Origin: Verrucomicrobiales bacterium | GTDB lineage: Bacteria; Verrucomicrobiota; Verrucomicrobiia; Limisphaerales; CAIMTB01 | Length of the DNA stretch: 42,897 nucleotides | Assembly: GCA_016795425.1 (NCBI GenBank) | Contig: JAEUHG010000161.1 | Span: 1-42,897 of the forward strand | Direction of reading: 5' to 3' | In this document: positions 15,921-26,000 of the stretch, one piece after another | Layout: each line of letters opens with the position of its first letter | How positions within the stretch are numbered: position 1 is the first letter of the stretch | Notes under the pieces: generated by a model | The model's database searches: none | What the model saw: the letters and a program-made list of their open reading frames with translations, nothing else | Told to the model about the DNA's origin: nothing | Made by a program: the position numbers and the translations under genes

Positions 15921-18900
15921 TTAACGAACTTCCAAGGGCAGGCTTGCGGAACGGCCATTGAATTCCGGAGCGTACAGGCATTGCGCCTCGGCAGGGCCGG
16001 TGGCGAAATGCCCGCGCAATTGCACACGCACGGAGTATTCGAAGACGTATGTGCCCTTCGCCAAGTAGCTGATGAAGAAATGGCTGGCCACGTCGCGGGT
16101 GGATTCATAGTAGGCGAGGCCGTCCTGAAATCGGTAGCCCGACAGCACATTCACCGGCTCGGTTCCGCTTCCGCGAGAGTCTCGCAGGTGAACGTACTCC
16201 AGGTCGCGATCGACGCGTAGTTCCATTCGAACGACCAGTTCGTCGCCGACCTTGGCTGCGCCCTCGAGAGGCGTGAGTTTCCGACCCGTCGGCGAATTCG
16301 ATCGAACGAACAGACCTTTGGTGACGGTGAGGGGAGTCGCTCTTGCCGGTCGGACATTCTCGATGGTTTCGAAGTACTGCCAATGCGCGCCACCCCAGGC
16401 GATACCTGGTTCGGCCTTGGAAAGGCGTAAAGTCGCCAGCTGGGAGCGGATCTCAGAAGCCGGAATGCGAACTTCGTAGAATCCGGTCCCGGGTTCCGTG
16501 GTGGGGTTGGGCGGCGCTGTGGGTGTCGCGGCGCGGGGGGCGTCCGATGGTGGCGTAAAGTCGCGGCCACCGGCACTGATTCGCACCAAAGCCCGATTCG
16601 CGAGAAGGTCGGTGCCCTGTCGGAGCAGGGCGTAGACGGCATCGGCGGTCGCCTTGGTGGTCTTCCAGTCGCGTGCTTGCTTCTGTTTCAGCAGCCAGAC
16701 CTTCAGTTCCTCCACGGCGGCAGGATCCGAACCGACTTCGGCGAATGCCTCGATCATCAAGGCCTGCGTTTCGATGGGGGCGCGGAACCACGAGGCGCTG
16801 AGTTCGTCGTCGCGCCAGTGCATTCCCAATTCGGCGGTGTGAACCGACCGTTCCTTAAGCGATGCGAGGATGGCCGCGGCGGCGGTGCGGGAGGGTGAGC
16901 CATCCTTGCCCAGTCGATGGAGGGCCAGCGCCAAGTGGCCCTGGGATTGACGGTGATCCAGCCGGACCCAATGGCGTTGTGCTTGATTGACCCACTGCTC
17001 GAAGGACTCGCGGTGAGGCGGGGCTACGGCGACGTCGGGGAGGAAGAACGACCGCGCATAGAGATACAGGGCGATCCAGGGTGACAGACGAGGGGCATCC
17101 GCGCCGTTCACCTCACGAGCATCAACCCAGCGCCGGTGCATCTCCTGGTCGAGATGGGTGATGGCGCGCTGGGAGAGGTCCATGGGCACCTCGAGCCTCA
17201 ACGTTCGCATTCGACCCAGTCCTGCCACGATGTAGAGCGTGATGGAGGGATCCGTTCGTCCACCGGCGAACCACGGCCATCCGCCCTCAGGGGTTTGGAG
17301 ATCGCGCAGTTGCTGGGTGGCGCGCCCTGCTTCGGAGGCGAGCCGGTTCTGATCGAAGAGCACGGCCAGATTGCGGCGCGCCTCGGTTTCACTCTTCGCT
17401 TGTCGCAACCATGGCGTGGCTTCGATGGCGATCGATTTGAGTTCGGAATTCTTCTCGAGTGGACTCTGAAGTGCCTCGGTACCCCGCCAACGTGCGAAGA
17501 GAGCTTCCAACCTCGGGTCCTGCCGGGTGAGGAGACCGGCCAGCGCATTGGCATAGAAGCGATTGAATACCTGCTCCGCGCATTCATGCGGGTATTCCAT
17601 CAGGTATGGCAGGGCGAGGACGGCATACCACGCCGGGTTGGAAGCCACCTGAAGGGTCAAACCCTCATGCACCAAGCTTCGAGAGGTGGCCGCCTTTTCG
17701 AGAGCCTCGAAATTAAAATCGGCGATGCCCGGACCACGGATGGCAAGAGGCAAGGACTCGGTCAGAAAGACACGACGCGATACCACCGGCAGCCAGCCCT
17801 CCTCGCCGTCGCTGAATCGATCGCTTTCGGCGGTGACCTTGAACACCAGGAACCCACAGCCGTCCGGCACCGTCAGGCTCCAACGAACCACGCGCGATTC
17901 CTTGGCGGGTACGTCGAAAGCAACGGTCGGTGGGGAGTTTCGGAGCAGGGAATTCGCATCGCGATCATCAGCGGCGAAGCGCAGTTGCATCCGCGCCTGG
18001 CCTGCCAGGCGCGCCGACGAGGCATTGACGATTTTGGCGGTGAACTCGACCTCATCACCCTCGCGCAGGAATCGCGGCGGATTGGGTTGCACCATCAAAT
18101 CGCGGGCGGTGACGGTGTGACCCTCAAGCAGGCCGGCGCGAAGCTGGCGGTCGTGGGCGAATCCGAGGAATCGCCACTCCGTCAATGCCTCGGGCATTTC
18201 GAATTCCATTCGCACGACCCCCTGATCGTCGGTGCGCAGGTGTGGAAAAAAGAATGCAGTTTCCTGGAGGTTCCTGCGGGTTGGCGGAGGGGAGATCCTC
18301 GGGCGAGGCGACGACGGGTCGTCCAGTCGATCGCTCGACGTTGACGTGCGTCCAGCGACGTCTCCGCCGGCGCCCGCAGGGGCGCCCTTGGCCATTGCGG
18401 CGACCGCCATTTCCGCCCCGGGCGCGGCCGCGATCGATTGCGCCATCGAGCGTGGTTCCATTGCGTCTTCGGCAAAGAAGGTCATGGGGGATTCACCGCG
18501 CCCCCGGAACCTTGGAACGGAGGCGGCTTCCGCCCATTCGTGAAATTGGCGGTAGAGGCTGCCGGTGGGGAGCGAGGGGCGTCGCCTTGGCGGTTGGCGA
18601 CCCAACAAATAGGACAACCAACGATCCGAGTTGGAGAAGAAGGTTTGGGCTGTCGAGAAGTCCGACGGAAAACACTGGAACCTTTCAGGCCATGAGAACG
18701 GAAGGAAAGCGTCGAGCGAGGCGTCGTACAGGGTGGCTACCATCTCCGCGTTAAGGGCTTCGACGGAACCTTTGCGGGTGGTGCCGGCATCCAGGGCGCT
18801 CGGACGAAGGGTGGCGGTCCACCGCTCCTTCTGACCTGGTTCCAGTCGTGATCGATGCGTTCCCCACTCAATGTCGAAGGCCTTGTTGGACCAAGGAACA

Positions 18901-21900
18901 TCGATGCGATGGGATTCGATGTAGGCGCGGTTTTCGCGGATGAACGTGATGTGAACGGTGACGCCGCCGCGGTGGATGTCGGCCAACGCGTGGGAAATCG
19001 TTTGCTGGGTAGCGTCGGGGGAAGTCCAGAACCGCCGGATCAGGCGGTGTTGATGTTCAACTTCGACAAAGGCCCGACCGGTTGGATAGCCGGTTCCCCA
19101 GAGGGCCTCAAAGGTTGACCCGGGTTCTACCGTCCAGGAACGCGCGACCACGAGCATGGGGACGCGGACATCGAGTTGGCGGGCCTGCGGATCAAGGATG
19201 AGGAGAGGTTTTTCGGCAGTGACGCGTTTGCCTTCCGAATCCTGGGTTTCAAGGACCGCGCGGAAGGCGCCGACGGGGAGTTTGACCGATACCGTCGCGG
19301 TGCCGTTGGTGCCTATCTCGAAAGGAAGTTCGGTGAGTTGTTCGCGGAGTTTCCAAGAATCGAGAGGTGAGCCGGGATCGATGGGAAGGGTGGTTCCTCG
19401 GGACCAGGGACGGAAACCCGGCATGGGTCGAGGGGGGACATCGAGGCTTTGTCGGCGTTCGACACGAGGTGGTTGCTCGAGGCGATGGATTCGAACCATG
19501 CCGCGGGATGATGCGCCATCGCCATCGAGGGTCTTGGTGGTCAATGACAAGCGGATGTCGGCGTCCCGCGACAACCATTCGTCGGCGGTGATGCCGGCTT
19601 CGATCGCGGCGTAACCCACGCTGAGCACCCGTTCGGCGGAACGGGTCTCTCCCGCCCCATCGGTGACATCGGTGTGAACGTGATAGCGGAAGACCGGGCG
19701 ATCCGATTCCGGCACTTTGAGGTCCGGGGTTGTGGTGAAGGCGATTGAAAAGGCGCCTTCGGCGTCGGTGGTCGCCCGCCCGTGAGCGATCTCCTGGCTG
19801 TCTCCCGAACCTGGCCAGCTGCCGTACCGCCCCCAGCGCCAGAAGGGCAGGCGAATTTCGCGCACAACGCGCCAAGTGACGGACGCGCCATCGACGGCGG
19901 CACCGGTATAGGTGGTGGCACGGCCTTGAACCTGGATTTGCCGGGTCAGCCTGGGAGGCGTGGCAGGAGGGTGAACCGTGACCTGGAATTTCGGTCGTTT
20001 GTATTCCTCCACCTGGATGACCGCCATTCCATCGGGTCCTTGCTCGACGACCAGCGACAGCGCGCCGGACAAGCCGGTTCCGGGTGCGGTGAAGCTGCCG
20101 TTGAAGGAACCGTAGTCGTTGACGCTGTGGGTAGCCCGCCCGAGTTCAGAACCATTGGCGTCACGGAGCAGAACCACGATCTTTTGATTCGCCAGCGTTT
20201 GGTAGCGGGATTGAGAGGCGTCGGCGCGGAGGCAGATGCCTTTGTATTGAATGAGTTGATGAGGCCGGTAGATGGCGCGGTCGGTGAAAAACAGCGTCTG
20301 TTCTTCGACTTGGGACGCGGGGGGCAGGCCGCCCTGCCAGAGTTCATGTCCCAGGGCAACGGCGCGGTCACCTAGGGTGGCCTTGAACAGGGTCGAGCGC
20401 TGGTCGGGATTCGGTTCAAACCGGAATGCGCCATCGTCATCCGTGGATCGTGGCGCGGCCGGGATTCGTTCACCGCGCGCGTCCAAGTGCCAGGATTCCA
20501 CCTTGGCGCCGCGCAGGGGCAGTCCCGAATCCGCATCCACCACAAGTCCCTCGAACGCTCCGGCTCGGCTGCGCACCACCAGGGCCAGGTCGCTCACCCA
20601 GAACGGCGTGAAAGTGATTTCATTGGGGGACTGGGCAAAATCCGGGCGTCGACTGGCGAGCAGGAAATAGAAGCCGGGCCGCAAACTTTCGGGAGCGTTC
20701 AGAAGGGTCTGTTTCTCACGAAAGTCCGGAGTCGGCGGCAAAGGAACCGTCCATTCCAACGCGGGCCGCTCGCGCAGCAGTGCCTCGCGTTCGGTGTTGT
20801 TGGGTTGTTCAGGGCGACTGCGGGAGCGTTGGAGGAATTGGTTCCATTCGGTGGCTACGACCCGGAAGGTGACGGAGGGGAGGTTCTTGTGATGAATTTC
20901 GATCGGCGGCCACGGTTTGGTCCAGGTGCCTTCGGTGCGGATCCTCAAGGAAGCTTGTTCGATCTCATCCACCAGTTCGGTACAGGCGTTGCCTCCGGGT
21001 GATTCCGGAAAGCGTTCGGCACCAGCCTTGGCCCGCGCATGGGCCTGGTCGGGCTGATCGGCCCGGAGAAGGGCGCGCGCCGCGTAAGCCGAAGACATGG
21101 AGGACACCGGGTGATCCCGGGCACGGTCGATAAAACGGTCCAGTGATTCCAGGTAACGACGCTCGCGATCCAGGCCAACCGCCAGGTTGCCGCCCATTTG
21201 CAGGCGCGCCAGATCGACATCTAGAAACGCCGTTTGGTCCGCATCTTGTTGATGAAACTTCAGGAGTTCCTGGAACAGGCGCACGGCCTTGAGTCTTGGT
21301 GATGCGGCGTCGCGGGTGCCGGGGTCCCACCTGAGGAACGAGGCGGTTTCCCCGAGAATTGGGCCATCCGCGAGAAGCTCGAAGGACTCCTCCGGGAGCG
21401 AAGGTCGAGGATCATCCGCCAGGTAGAACTCCAATGCCTCATGGGCCAGAAAATCATAAAGCGTCGGGCGATAGGCATCCGGAAGGCTCCCCGCGGTAAG
21501 CAGGCCCTGGAAGCCAGCGATGGGAATGGCGCGCAGATGGGCGGGTGATTCGAGGGCGCGGGTGAACTGGCGATCGACCTCGGCGTACAGGCGCTGCAAG
21601 TCCCAGGTCTCGAAATCGTCGGACGAGCTGCCGGCGGTGCGTTGGTGGATGCGCCAGCGGTTCCTGACCAGGTAATCACGGTAGGCATGCGCCAGAAGCG
21701 CCCGAAACAGCGGGCGCAGGGCGAGCGGAGCGTTAGCTTCGGCTGCGCTCCATCGACGCACGCGTTCCGCCGGCTGATTGCCCTGGATTCGGACCTCCAT
21801 CTGGATACGCGTGGCGACGGCAAGCCCCGCTTCTCCCCAGGACTCGTCTCGCAGAGCGGCGGCTTCCACCGGTGCGAGAAGTTCGAGGGCTGTTTTGGGC

Positions 21901-22025
21901 AGGCCCCGAGCGATCGCATTGGTGACCGAAGCCCATTCGCTGGTGCGAGTGGACGCCGCCGCTGCGTTAAGGGTCGGTGCCAAAAGAAGGGGGATTAGAA
22001 ACCACAGGATGCGAACCGGTTTCAT
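15921..22025 (-). CDS. Large secreted alpha-2-macroglobulin family protein with thioester motif
   Basis: This encodes 2034 residues from an ATG at 22025 with a signal peptide (ILWFLIPLLLAPTLNAAAA). Residues ~30-450 are helical and resemble TPR-like repeats. MG domains follow, including the MG2 segment FTDRAIYRPHQ near residue 580. The alpha-2-macroglobulin core (FFPHLRTDDQGVVRMEFEMP) is near 1260. The thioester domain has ECAEQ with Cys1482 and Gln1485, able to form the internal thioester that covalently captures proteases. C-terminal receptor-like domains end near 2034. A low-complexity Ala/Gly/Pro stretch near 1190-1245 could be the bait region. Such proteins trap attacking proteases in the periplasm or at the surface. 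Similar N-terminally extended forms occur in Bacteroidota. The gene sits between a P-domain protein, beyond which lies a C25-like protease, and DUF1593. Confidence 0.93.
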   Translation of the reverse strand: MKPVRILWFLIPLLLAPTLNAAAASTRTSEWASVTNAIARGLPKTALELLAPVEAAALRDESWGEAGLAVATRIQMEVRIQGNQPAERVRRWSAAEANAPLALRPLFRALLAHAYRDYLVRNRWRIHQRTAGSSSDDFETWDLQRLYAEVDRQFTRALESPAHLRAIPIAGFQGLLTAGSLPDAYRPTLYDFLAHEALEFYLADDPRPSLPEESFELLADGPILGETASFLRWDPGTRDAASPRLKAVRLFQELLKFHQQDADQTAFLDVDLARLQMGGNLAVGLDRERRYLESLDRFIDRARDHPVSSMSSAYAARALLRADQPDQAHARAKAGAERFPESPGGNACTELVDEIEQASLRIRTEGTWTKPWPPIEIHHKNLPSVTFRVVATEWNQFLQRSRSRPEQPNNTEREALLRERPALEWTVPLPPTPDFREKQTLLNAPESLRPGFYFLLASRRPDFAQSPNEITFTPFWVSDLALVVRSRAGAFEGLVVDADSGLPLRGAKVESWHLDARGERIPAAPRSTDDDGAFRFEPNPDQRSTLFKATLGDRAVALGHELWQGGLPPASQVEEQTLFFTDRAIYRPHQLIQYKGICLRADASQSRYQTLANQKIVVLLRDANGSELGRATHSVNDYGSFNGSFTAPGTGLSGALSLVVEQGPDGMAVIQVEEYKRPKFQVTVHPPATPPRLTRQIQVQGRATTYTGAAVDGASVTWRVVREIRLPFWRWGRYGSWPGSGDSQEIAHGRATTDAEGAFSIAFTTTPDLKVPESDRPVFRYHVHTDVTDGAGETRSAERVLSVGYAAIEAGITADEWLSRDADIRLSLTTKTLDGDGASSRGMVRIHRLEQPPRVERRQSLDVPPRPMPGFRPWSRGTTLPIDPGSPLDSWKLREQLTELPFEIGTNGTATVSVKLPVGAFRAVLETQDSEGKRVTAEKPLLILDPQARQLDVRVPMLVVARSWTVEPGSTFEALWGTGYPTGRAFVEVEHQHRLIRRFWTSPDATQQTISHALADIHRGGVTVHITFIRENRAYIESHRIDVPWSNKAFDIEWGTHRSRLEPGQKERWTATLRPSALDAGTTRKGSVEALNAEMVATLYDASLDAFLPFSWPERFQCFPSDFSTAQTFFSNSDRWLSYLLGRQPPRRRPSLPTGSLYRQFHEWAEAASVPRFRGRGESPMTFFAEDAMEPRSMAQSIAAAPGAEMAVAAMAKGAPAGAGGDVAGRTSTSSDRLDDPSSPRPRISPPPTRRNLQETAFFFPHLRTDDQGVVRMEFEMPEALTEWRFLGFAHDRQLRAGLLEGHTVTARDLMVQPNPPRFLREGDEVEFTAKIVNASSARLAGQARMQLRFAADDRDANSLLRNSPPTVAFDVPAKESRVVRWSLTVPDGCGFLVFKVTAESDRFSDGEEGWLPVVSRRVFLTESLPLAIRGPGIADFNFEALEKAATSRSLVHEGLTLQVASNPAWYAVLALPYLMEYPHECAEQVFNRFYANALAGLLTRQDPRLEALFARWRGTEALQSPLEKNSELKSIAIEATPWLRQAKSETEARRNLAVLFDQNRLASEAGRATQQLRDLQTPEGGWPWFAGGRTDPSITLYIVAGLGRMRTLRLEVPMDLSQRAITHLDQEMHRRWVDAREVNGADAPRLSPWIALYLYARSFFLPDVAVAPPHRESFEQWVNQAQRHWVRLDHRQSQGHLALALHRLGKDGSPSRTAAAAILASLKERSVHTAELGMHWRDDELSASWFRAPIETQALMIEAFAEVGSDPAAVEELKVWLLKQKQARDWKTTKATADAVYALLRQGTDLLANRALVRISAGGRDFTPPSDAPRAATPTAPPNPTTEPGTGFYEVRIPASEIRSQLATLRLSKAEPGIAWGGAHWQYFETIENVRPARATPLTVTKGLFVRSNSPTGRKLTPLEGAAKVGDELVVRMELRVDRDLEYVHLRDSRGSGTEPVNVLSGYRFQDGLAYYESTRDVASHFFISYLAKGTYVFEYSVRVQLRGHFATGPAEAQCLYAPEFNGRSASLPLEVR

Positions 22026-22147
22026 GCGCGTGTACGGATCTCACCGACGCCCGAATAGACGGATTATTGGCGTGGATGCTCCCACCAAAAGCGACGCTGC
22101 GCCAACGCGAACTCGGGCTTTCGTTGAGGCCACCGCGGGCGGTGCCT

Positions 22148-22214
22148 TTGCGGGCAGACCGAACCGCAAGGGGCTTAGCCAGACCGTCCAAAGCCTCTCG
22201 CAGGGGGGAGAGGC
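22148..22214. terminator. Two hairpins downstream of the P-domain gene
   Basis: GCCTCTC (22193-22199) pairs perfectly with GAGAGGC (22208-22214) around eight bases. TTGCGG (22148-22153) pairs with CCGCAA (22164-22169). Both lie in the 228-base gap after the P-domain gene stop and before the macroglobulin start. No long T-tract follows, so they may be Rho-independent terminators of a weak kind, or mRNA-processing or attenuator structures. Confidence 0.35.
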
Positions 22215-22253
22215 CGCATCATCCTGGGGCGAAAAAGAAATGACGCTGAACCA

Positions 22254-22991
22254 TCAGGCCCGCCGGCGATGCCACCGGAAGCCGGCAAGGGCCACGAGTG
22301 TGGCGGAGGCGAGCGCGAGGCTCCGGGAGGTCTCGGGAATGGGGGCCGCTTCCAGGGTGATGTGGATCTCCCAGGATTCGAGCTGGAACTTACCGCCCAG
22401 CGCCAAGTCGGCGATGAACAAGCGCCATTCACCGCCGCCCGCGCGGCCGTCAAAAGCGCTCAGAAAGCGGGAACGGGAACTGGTGGGAAGGACGGCACCG
22501 GGGTCGGCGCCGCGCGCGTCGGGTTCCCAGGTGCCCGTGATGGGAAGTTCGGTGTCACCCGAGGCGTTCAATACCGTCTGATACTCGTGGAAATCCCCGG
22601 CACCCGCGTCGTCGTCGAACCGCACATCACTGAGTCCGTTATCGCCGTAGCCGAAAGGGTTCACCGAGGTTAGGCCGGGTCGATTGACCAGAACGCTGGC
22701 CGCACCTGCGTGGGATACCAGAACGTAAAGGTCGCCATTCCATCCGCCGGGTGATAGGCCGGCGATGTTGAGGGTGATGTCGATATCGGCGATTTGGCCG
22801 TCGATCGGCGGCAGATCAAGGACGCTGACCAAGCCGGAGGTGTTGCCGTCCGGGACCGTCCTGATGTCGTCCACCCTGAAAGACAGGTCGGACGACCAGG
22901 CGGACGCGGTGCAACCCAGCAGCGCGATGCTGGACGCCACCCACCGACCGTGCGCGAAGCGGAAAGGAGACCGATACAGCTTGGACTTCAT
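22254..22991 (-). CDS. P-domain-like PEP-CTERM surface protein
   Basis: This is 245 residues with an N-terminal signal region (about 15-34). The central beta-sandwich (about 40-205) resembles the proprotein-convertase P domain: early VSVLDLPPIDGQIADIDITL, then WNGDLYVLVSHAG, and late GEWRLFIADLALGGKFQLESWEIHI. The C terminus has PIPETSRSLALASATLVALAGF followed by WHRRRA, the motif-hydrophobic-arginine arrangement of PEP-CTERM sorting signals read by exosortases; the motif itself is PET rather than PEP. P domains usually follow a subtilisin domain, but here there is none. It starts 24 bases after the C25-like protease stop, so the two are likely co-expressed. Confidence 0.85.
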   Translation of the reverse strand: MKSKLYRSPFRFAHGRWVASSIALLGCTASAWSSDLSFRVDDIRTVPDGNTSGLVSVLDLPPIDGQIADIDITLNIAGLSPGGWNGDLYVLVSHAGAASVLVNRPGLTSVNPFGYGDNGLSDVRFDDDAGAGDFHEYQTVLNASGDTELPITGTWEPDARGADPGAVLPTSSRSRFLSAFDGRAGGGEWRLFIADLALGGKFQLESWEIHITLEAAPIPETSRSLALASATLVALAGFRWHRRRA

Positions 22992-23015
22992 GACGTGTAG
23001 GTGCGTTGGGAGGGT

Positions 23016-26000
23016 TTAGGGATTCACGGTGCGATAGAATCCCGCGATGCCGACGTCGGGTGCGGTGAAATTGGCGGTTCCATCCGGGCCAACCACGACA
23101 CTGCCGAGGGTGAACCACTGAGGAGACGCAACGGATGGAGTGAATTCAATCCGGTAGCGTCGACCTGGTATGCCGGCGAATCGGATGTGGACCATGCCGT
23201 CATGGATGCTTAGGCCAAGGAAATTGGAGGTTTGGGCATTATCAGGGAGGATCCGGATCACCGCCCGTGCGGAGGCGACATTTCCTTGGGGATCCATCGC
23301 CGTGTACTCAAACGCGTCGGCGTTGCTGGCCTCGGAGAGCCGGGGCAGGAGCAGGAACGCGCCGCTTCGTGTTAGCGGCACGCCACGGCCCGTGGTGGCG
23401 TCGAACCGCGATAACGTCAGGGCCGCGCCTTCCGGATCCGTGTCATTGGAAAGGAGATCCGCGATGGCGATTTTGAGAGGTTCTCCAGCGCGACCGTTGA
23501 TCGTGTCGGGATTGGCGGTCGGCACGGCGGCAGAGAGGGTCAACGAACCAAGGTCGGAGGATCCGTGATACCTCACGCTTGAGGTTTCAATGGCGTTGAA
23601 CGGCGGGGGCGGATTGACGGCTTGGGCGAAGTGCGCGGACACGGCGTAGGTCCCGACCGGCAGCGGCACCGAACCCAGACGGGCTGCCCCACGGAAATCC
23701 GTAATGAGTGTCGCCACGTGAGTCCCATTCGGGCCCGTCACCACGAAGAGGACTGTTTGTTCGGGCAGGGGCGTTCCATCTGTCGTCTCGAGCCGCGCGA
23801 TAACGGTGGTCGCCGCGTCCGGAGCCACGACAGCATGCTCCGGATCCAAATGGACCACGGTGGAGGCGCGCTCAATCACGAAGGCGGCGGCGTCCGAGGA
23901 CGGTCCGAAGTCGGCATTTCCGGTAAACGTGGCGCTGAGTTCGCGGGCGCCGGGTTCGAGCAGGAGATTCATCTCAGTCGCCGCAATGCCATCGCCGTCG
24001 GTCAAGGCAACGGATTGGAGCCCTCCGATCTTGAAGAGGACGGGGCGTCCGGCCAAAGCAGTATTGCCCTGAGTCAGGCGGGCGCGAAGCGAGACCGGTG
24101 AACCGTAGACGCCGCTGCCGGGAGGCGAGAGCAATTGCACGGTCGTGGCCGGCGGATTCGGTGGCGGTTCGGTGCGGTCGGGGATGTAATAGGCACCGAG
24201 ATTGGCGGCGAAACTAACCAGCCCGACACCATTGACGGCTTGAACCACGAAACGGACGTCAGCGGCCGGTGTGGCGCCCAGGGGCAGGGAGCCCTTCCAT
24301 AACCGGGAATCGACGCGGTCTTGAGCCAAGTCCAAAGGAATCCACTTGCCGACCCATGGACCGGAAACGGCGGTGTAGAGGACCCAGACTTCCTGGATTC
24401 CAGCGGCGGGGTTGCCGATGACCTGCATCTCGAACTCGACCGCGTTGTTCTCGGTGGAGGCACTGACCTTGGAAATCGACGGTGGGCCTGACAGCGCCGG
24501 AGTGCTCGTGAAACCGGTGGCGATGTCAGTGTAGGTCTGGATGTTGGCGCTATAGAAAAGGCGAAGTTGGGTCTTCGGATAGCGGCGGATGACGCCGATG
24601 TTTTGAACGGGATAAGACCGGACCTGGGCAGGGGTCAACATGAGGCGGGTGCCGCCGTTCGCGAGTGCGCACAGGTCTCCGAAATAATTCGCGCGCCAGA
24701 ACTTCTGCGGGAAGAACTCGTCGGAGAGGAAGGCGGGATGCACGCCCCGGATCTCGGTGGTTGCCGCGCCGGTGAGCGGCGTCACGTCCCGGAGATCGAC
24801 GTACTCGCCGCCGCGAAAACCAATGCCGCGGAGGTGGAGTCCGGGTACATCAACATTGCGTGTTTCCAGCGGCAGGATCGGTTCCGCGGGATTGGAAACC
24901 ACTCCGTTGGCCCCGGAGAACCAGGTGGCCGTGATGGTGGGCGGATCGTTAGGACCGCGTTCGGCATTCTTCAGCTCGATTTGGTGCTGTTGCAGGGAGG
25001 CGTGGATGGAGACATCGGCAAATCGCAGGTTGAGGACCTGACCTGCCGTGGGGGGAACCGAGGAGTAGCCCTGGGTGCTCGTAACGATCGAATCTTCCTC
25101 GTCGAGTGACAAACGGCTGCCCGGCATGTTCAGGCTCGCCATCGGAAGACCGAACAAGGTCGCCTGCAGCAAGGACTTCTCATGAATGCCACGGAGGTCG
25201 GCCGTCGAGGCGAGATAATGCTGTTTGGCACGCACCAGGGCTTGTCCAATGGCCACCGGACCGGAGCCCTTGCGCAATTCACGGGTGAATTCGACGTAAA
25301 GCCGTTCGCTGTACTCTACGAAGTCAGTGTCGCCATACTGGTATCCGGTTCCAGCCAACAGGATCATCTGTTTACGGGCGCACATCTGTGCCCAATCCGG
25401 CTGCTGCGTGAACACCGGGACCGCGTGGTGATCGACGATATTGTAGCCCGAATGGCAACCCGGGCTGAAGAGGAAGGCGTTCTTAAAGTCCACGCTGGAG
25501 TCCAGCAACTCAGGGGCGTTGAACCGGGTGGTGAAATCCGCCGCGAGCAAGGCCGAGGCGCTGAAATGCGCGGCCAGGAACATGATGTCATGGCGGCGAG
25601 GCAGGATCACGGCCCGAAGATCGTCGGCAGACCACGCGTCGGGATCGGTGGGAGCAAGGTCCGCCGGAGTGATGAGGCGTTCGGCAGGCGAGCCAATACC
25701 GGCATGCAACTCCGTGGCGACGGCGTTGGCAGCGTCCTCGAGGAAGTCGTAGCCGGTGACCAGGGCGGTCGAGGGCGTTGGAAGCACGCCGCCCGGGGTT
25801 TCGAGGTAGGCGTCGACCATGCCGGCGATCTCCGCCGGCGTTTCCACGAGGCGTCCCACCGCCAATTCAGGCAAGGGAAGCACGGTGTTCTTGCGCGATA
25901 CCTCGCACCGCGCCCCATAGCGGTCCTGGCTCAGGAAGTAGTTCCGGCGAAGACTCGCCTGGGAAGAGGAGTTGTCAAACACGGGAGGAACAAAGTCCTG

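Noticed and set aside
14660..15961. A 433-codon plus-strand frame opposite the DUF1593 gene
   Set aside because: The minus-strand product has a signal peptide and clear DUF1593 motifs; the plus-strand product has none.
17136..18344. A 402-codon plus-strand frame inside the macroglobulin gene
   Set aside because: It covers the thioester and alpha-2-macroglobulin core of the opposite strand and has no recognisable motif.
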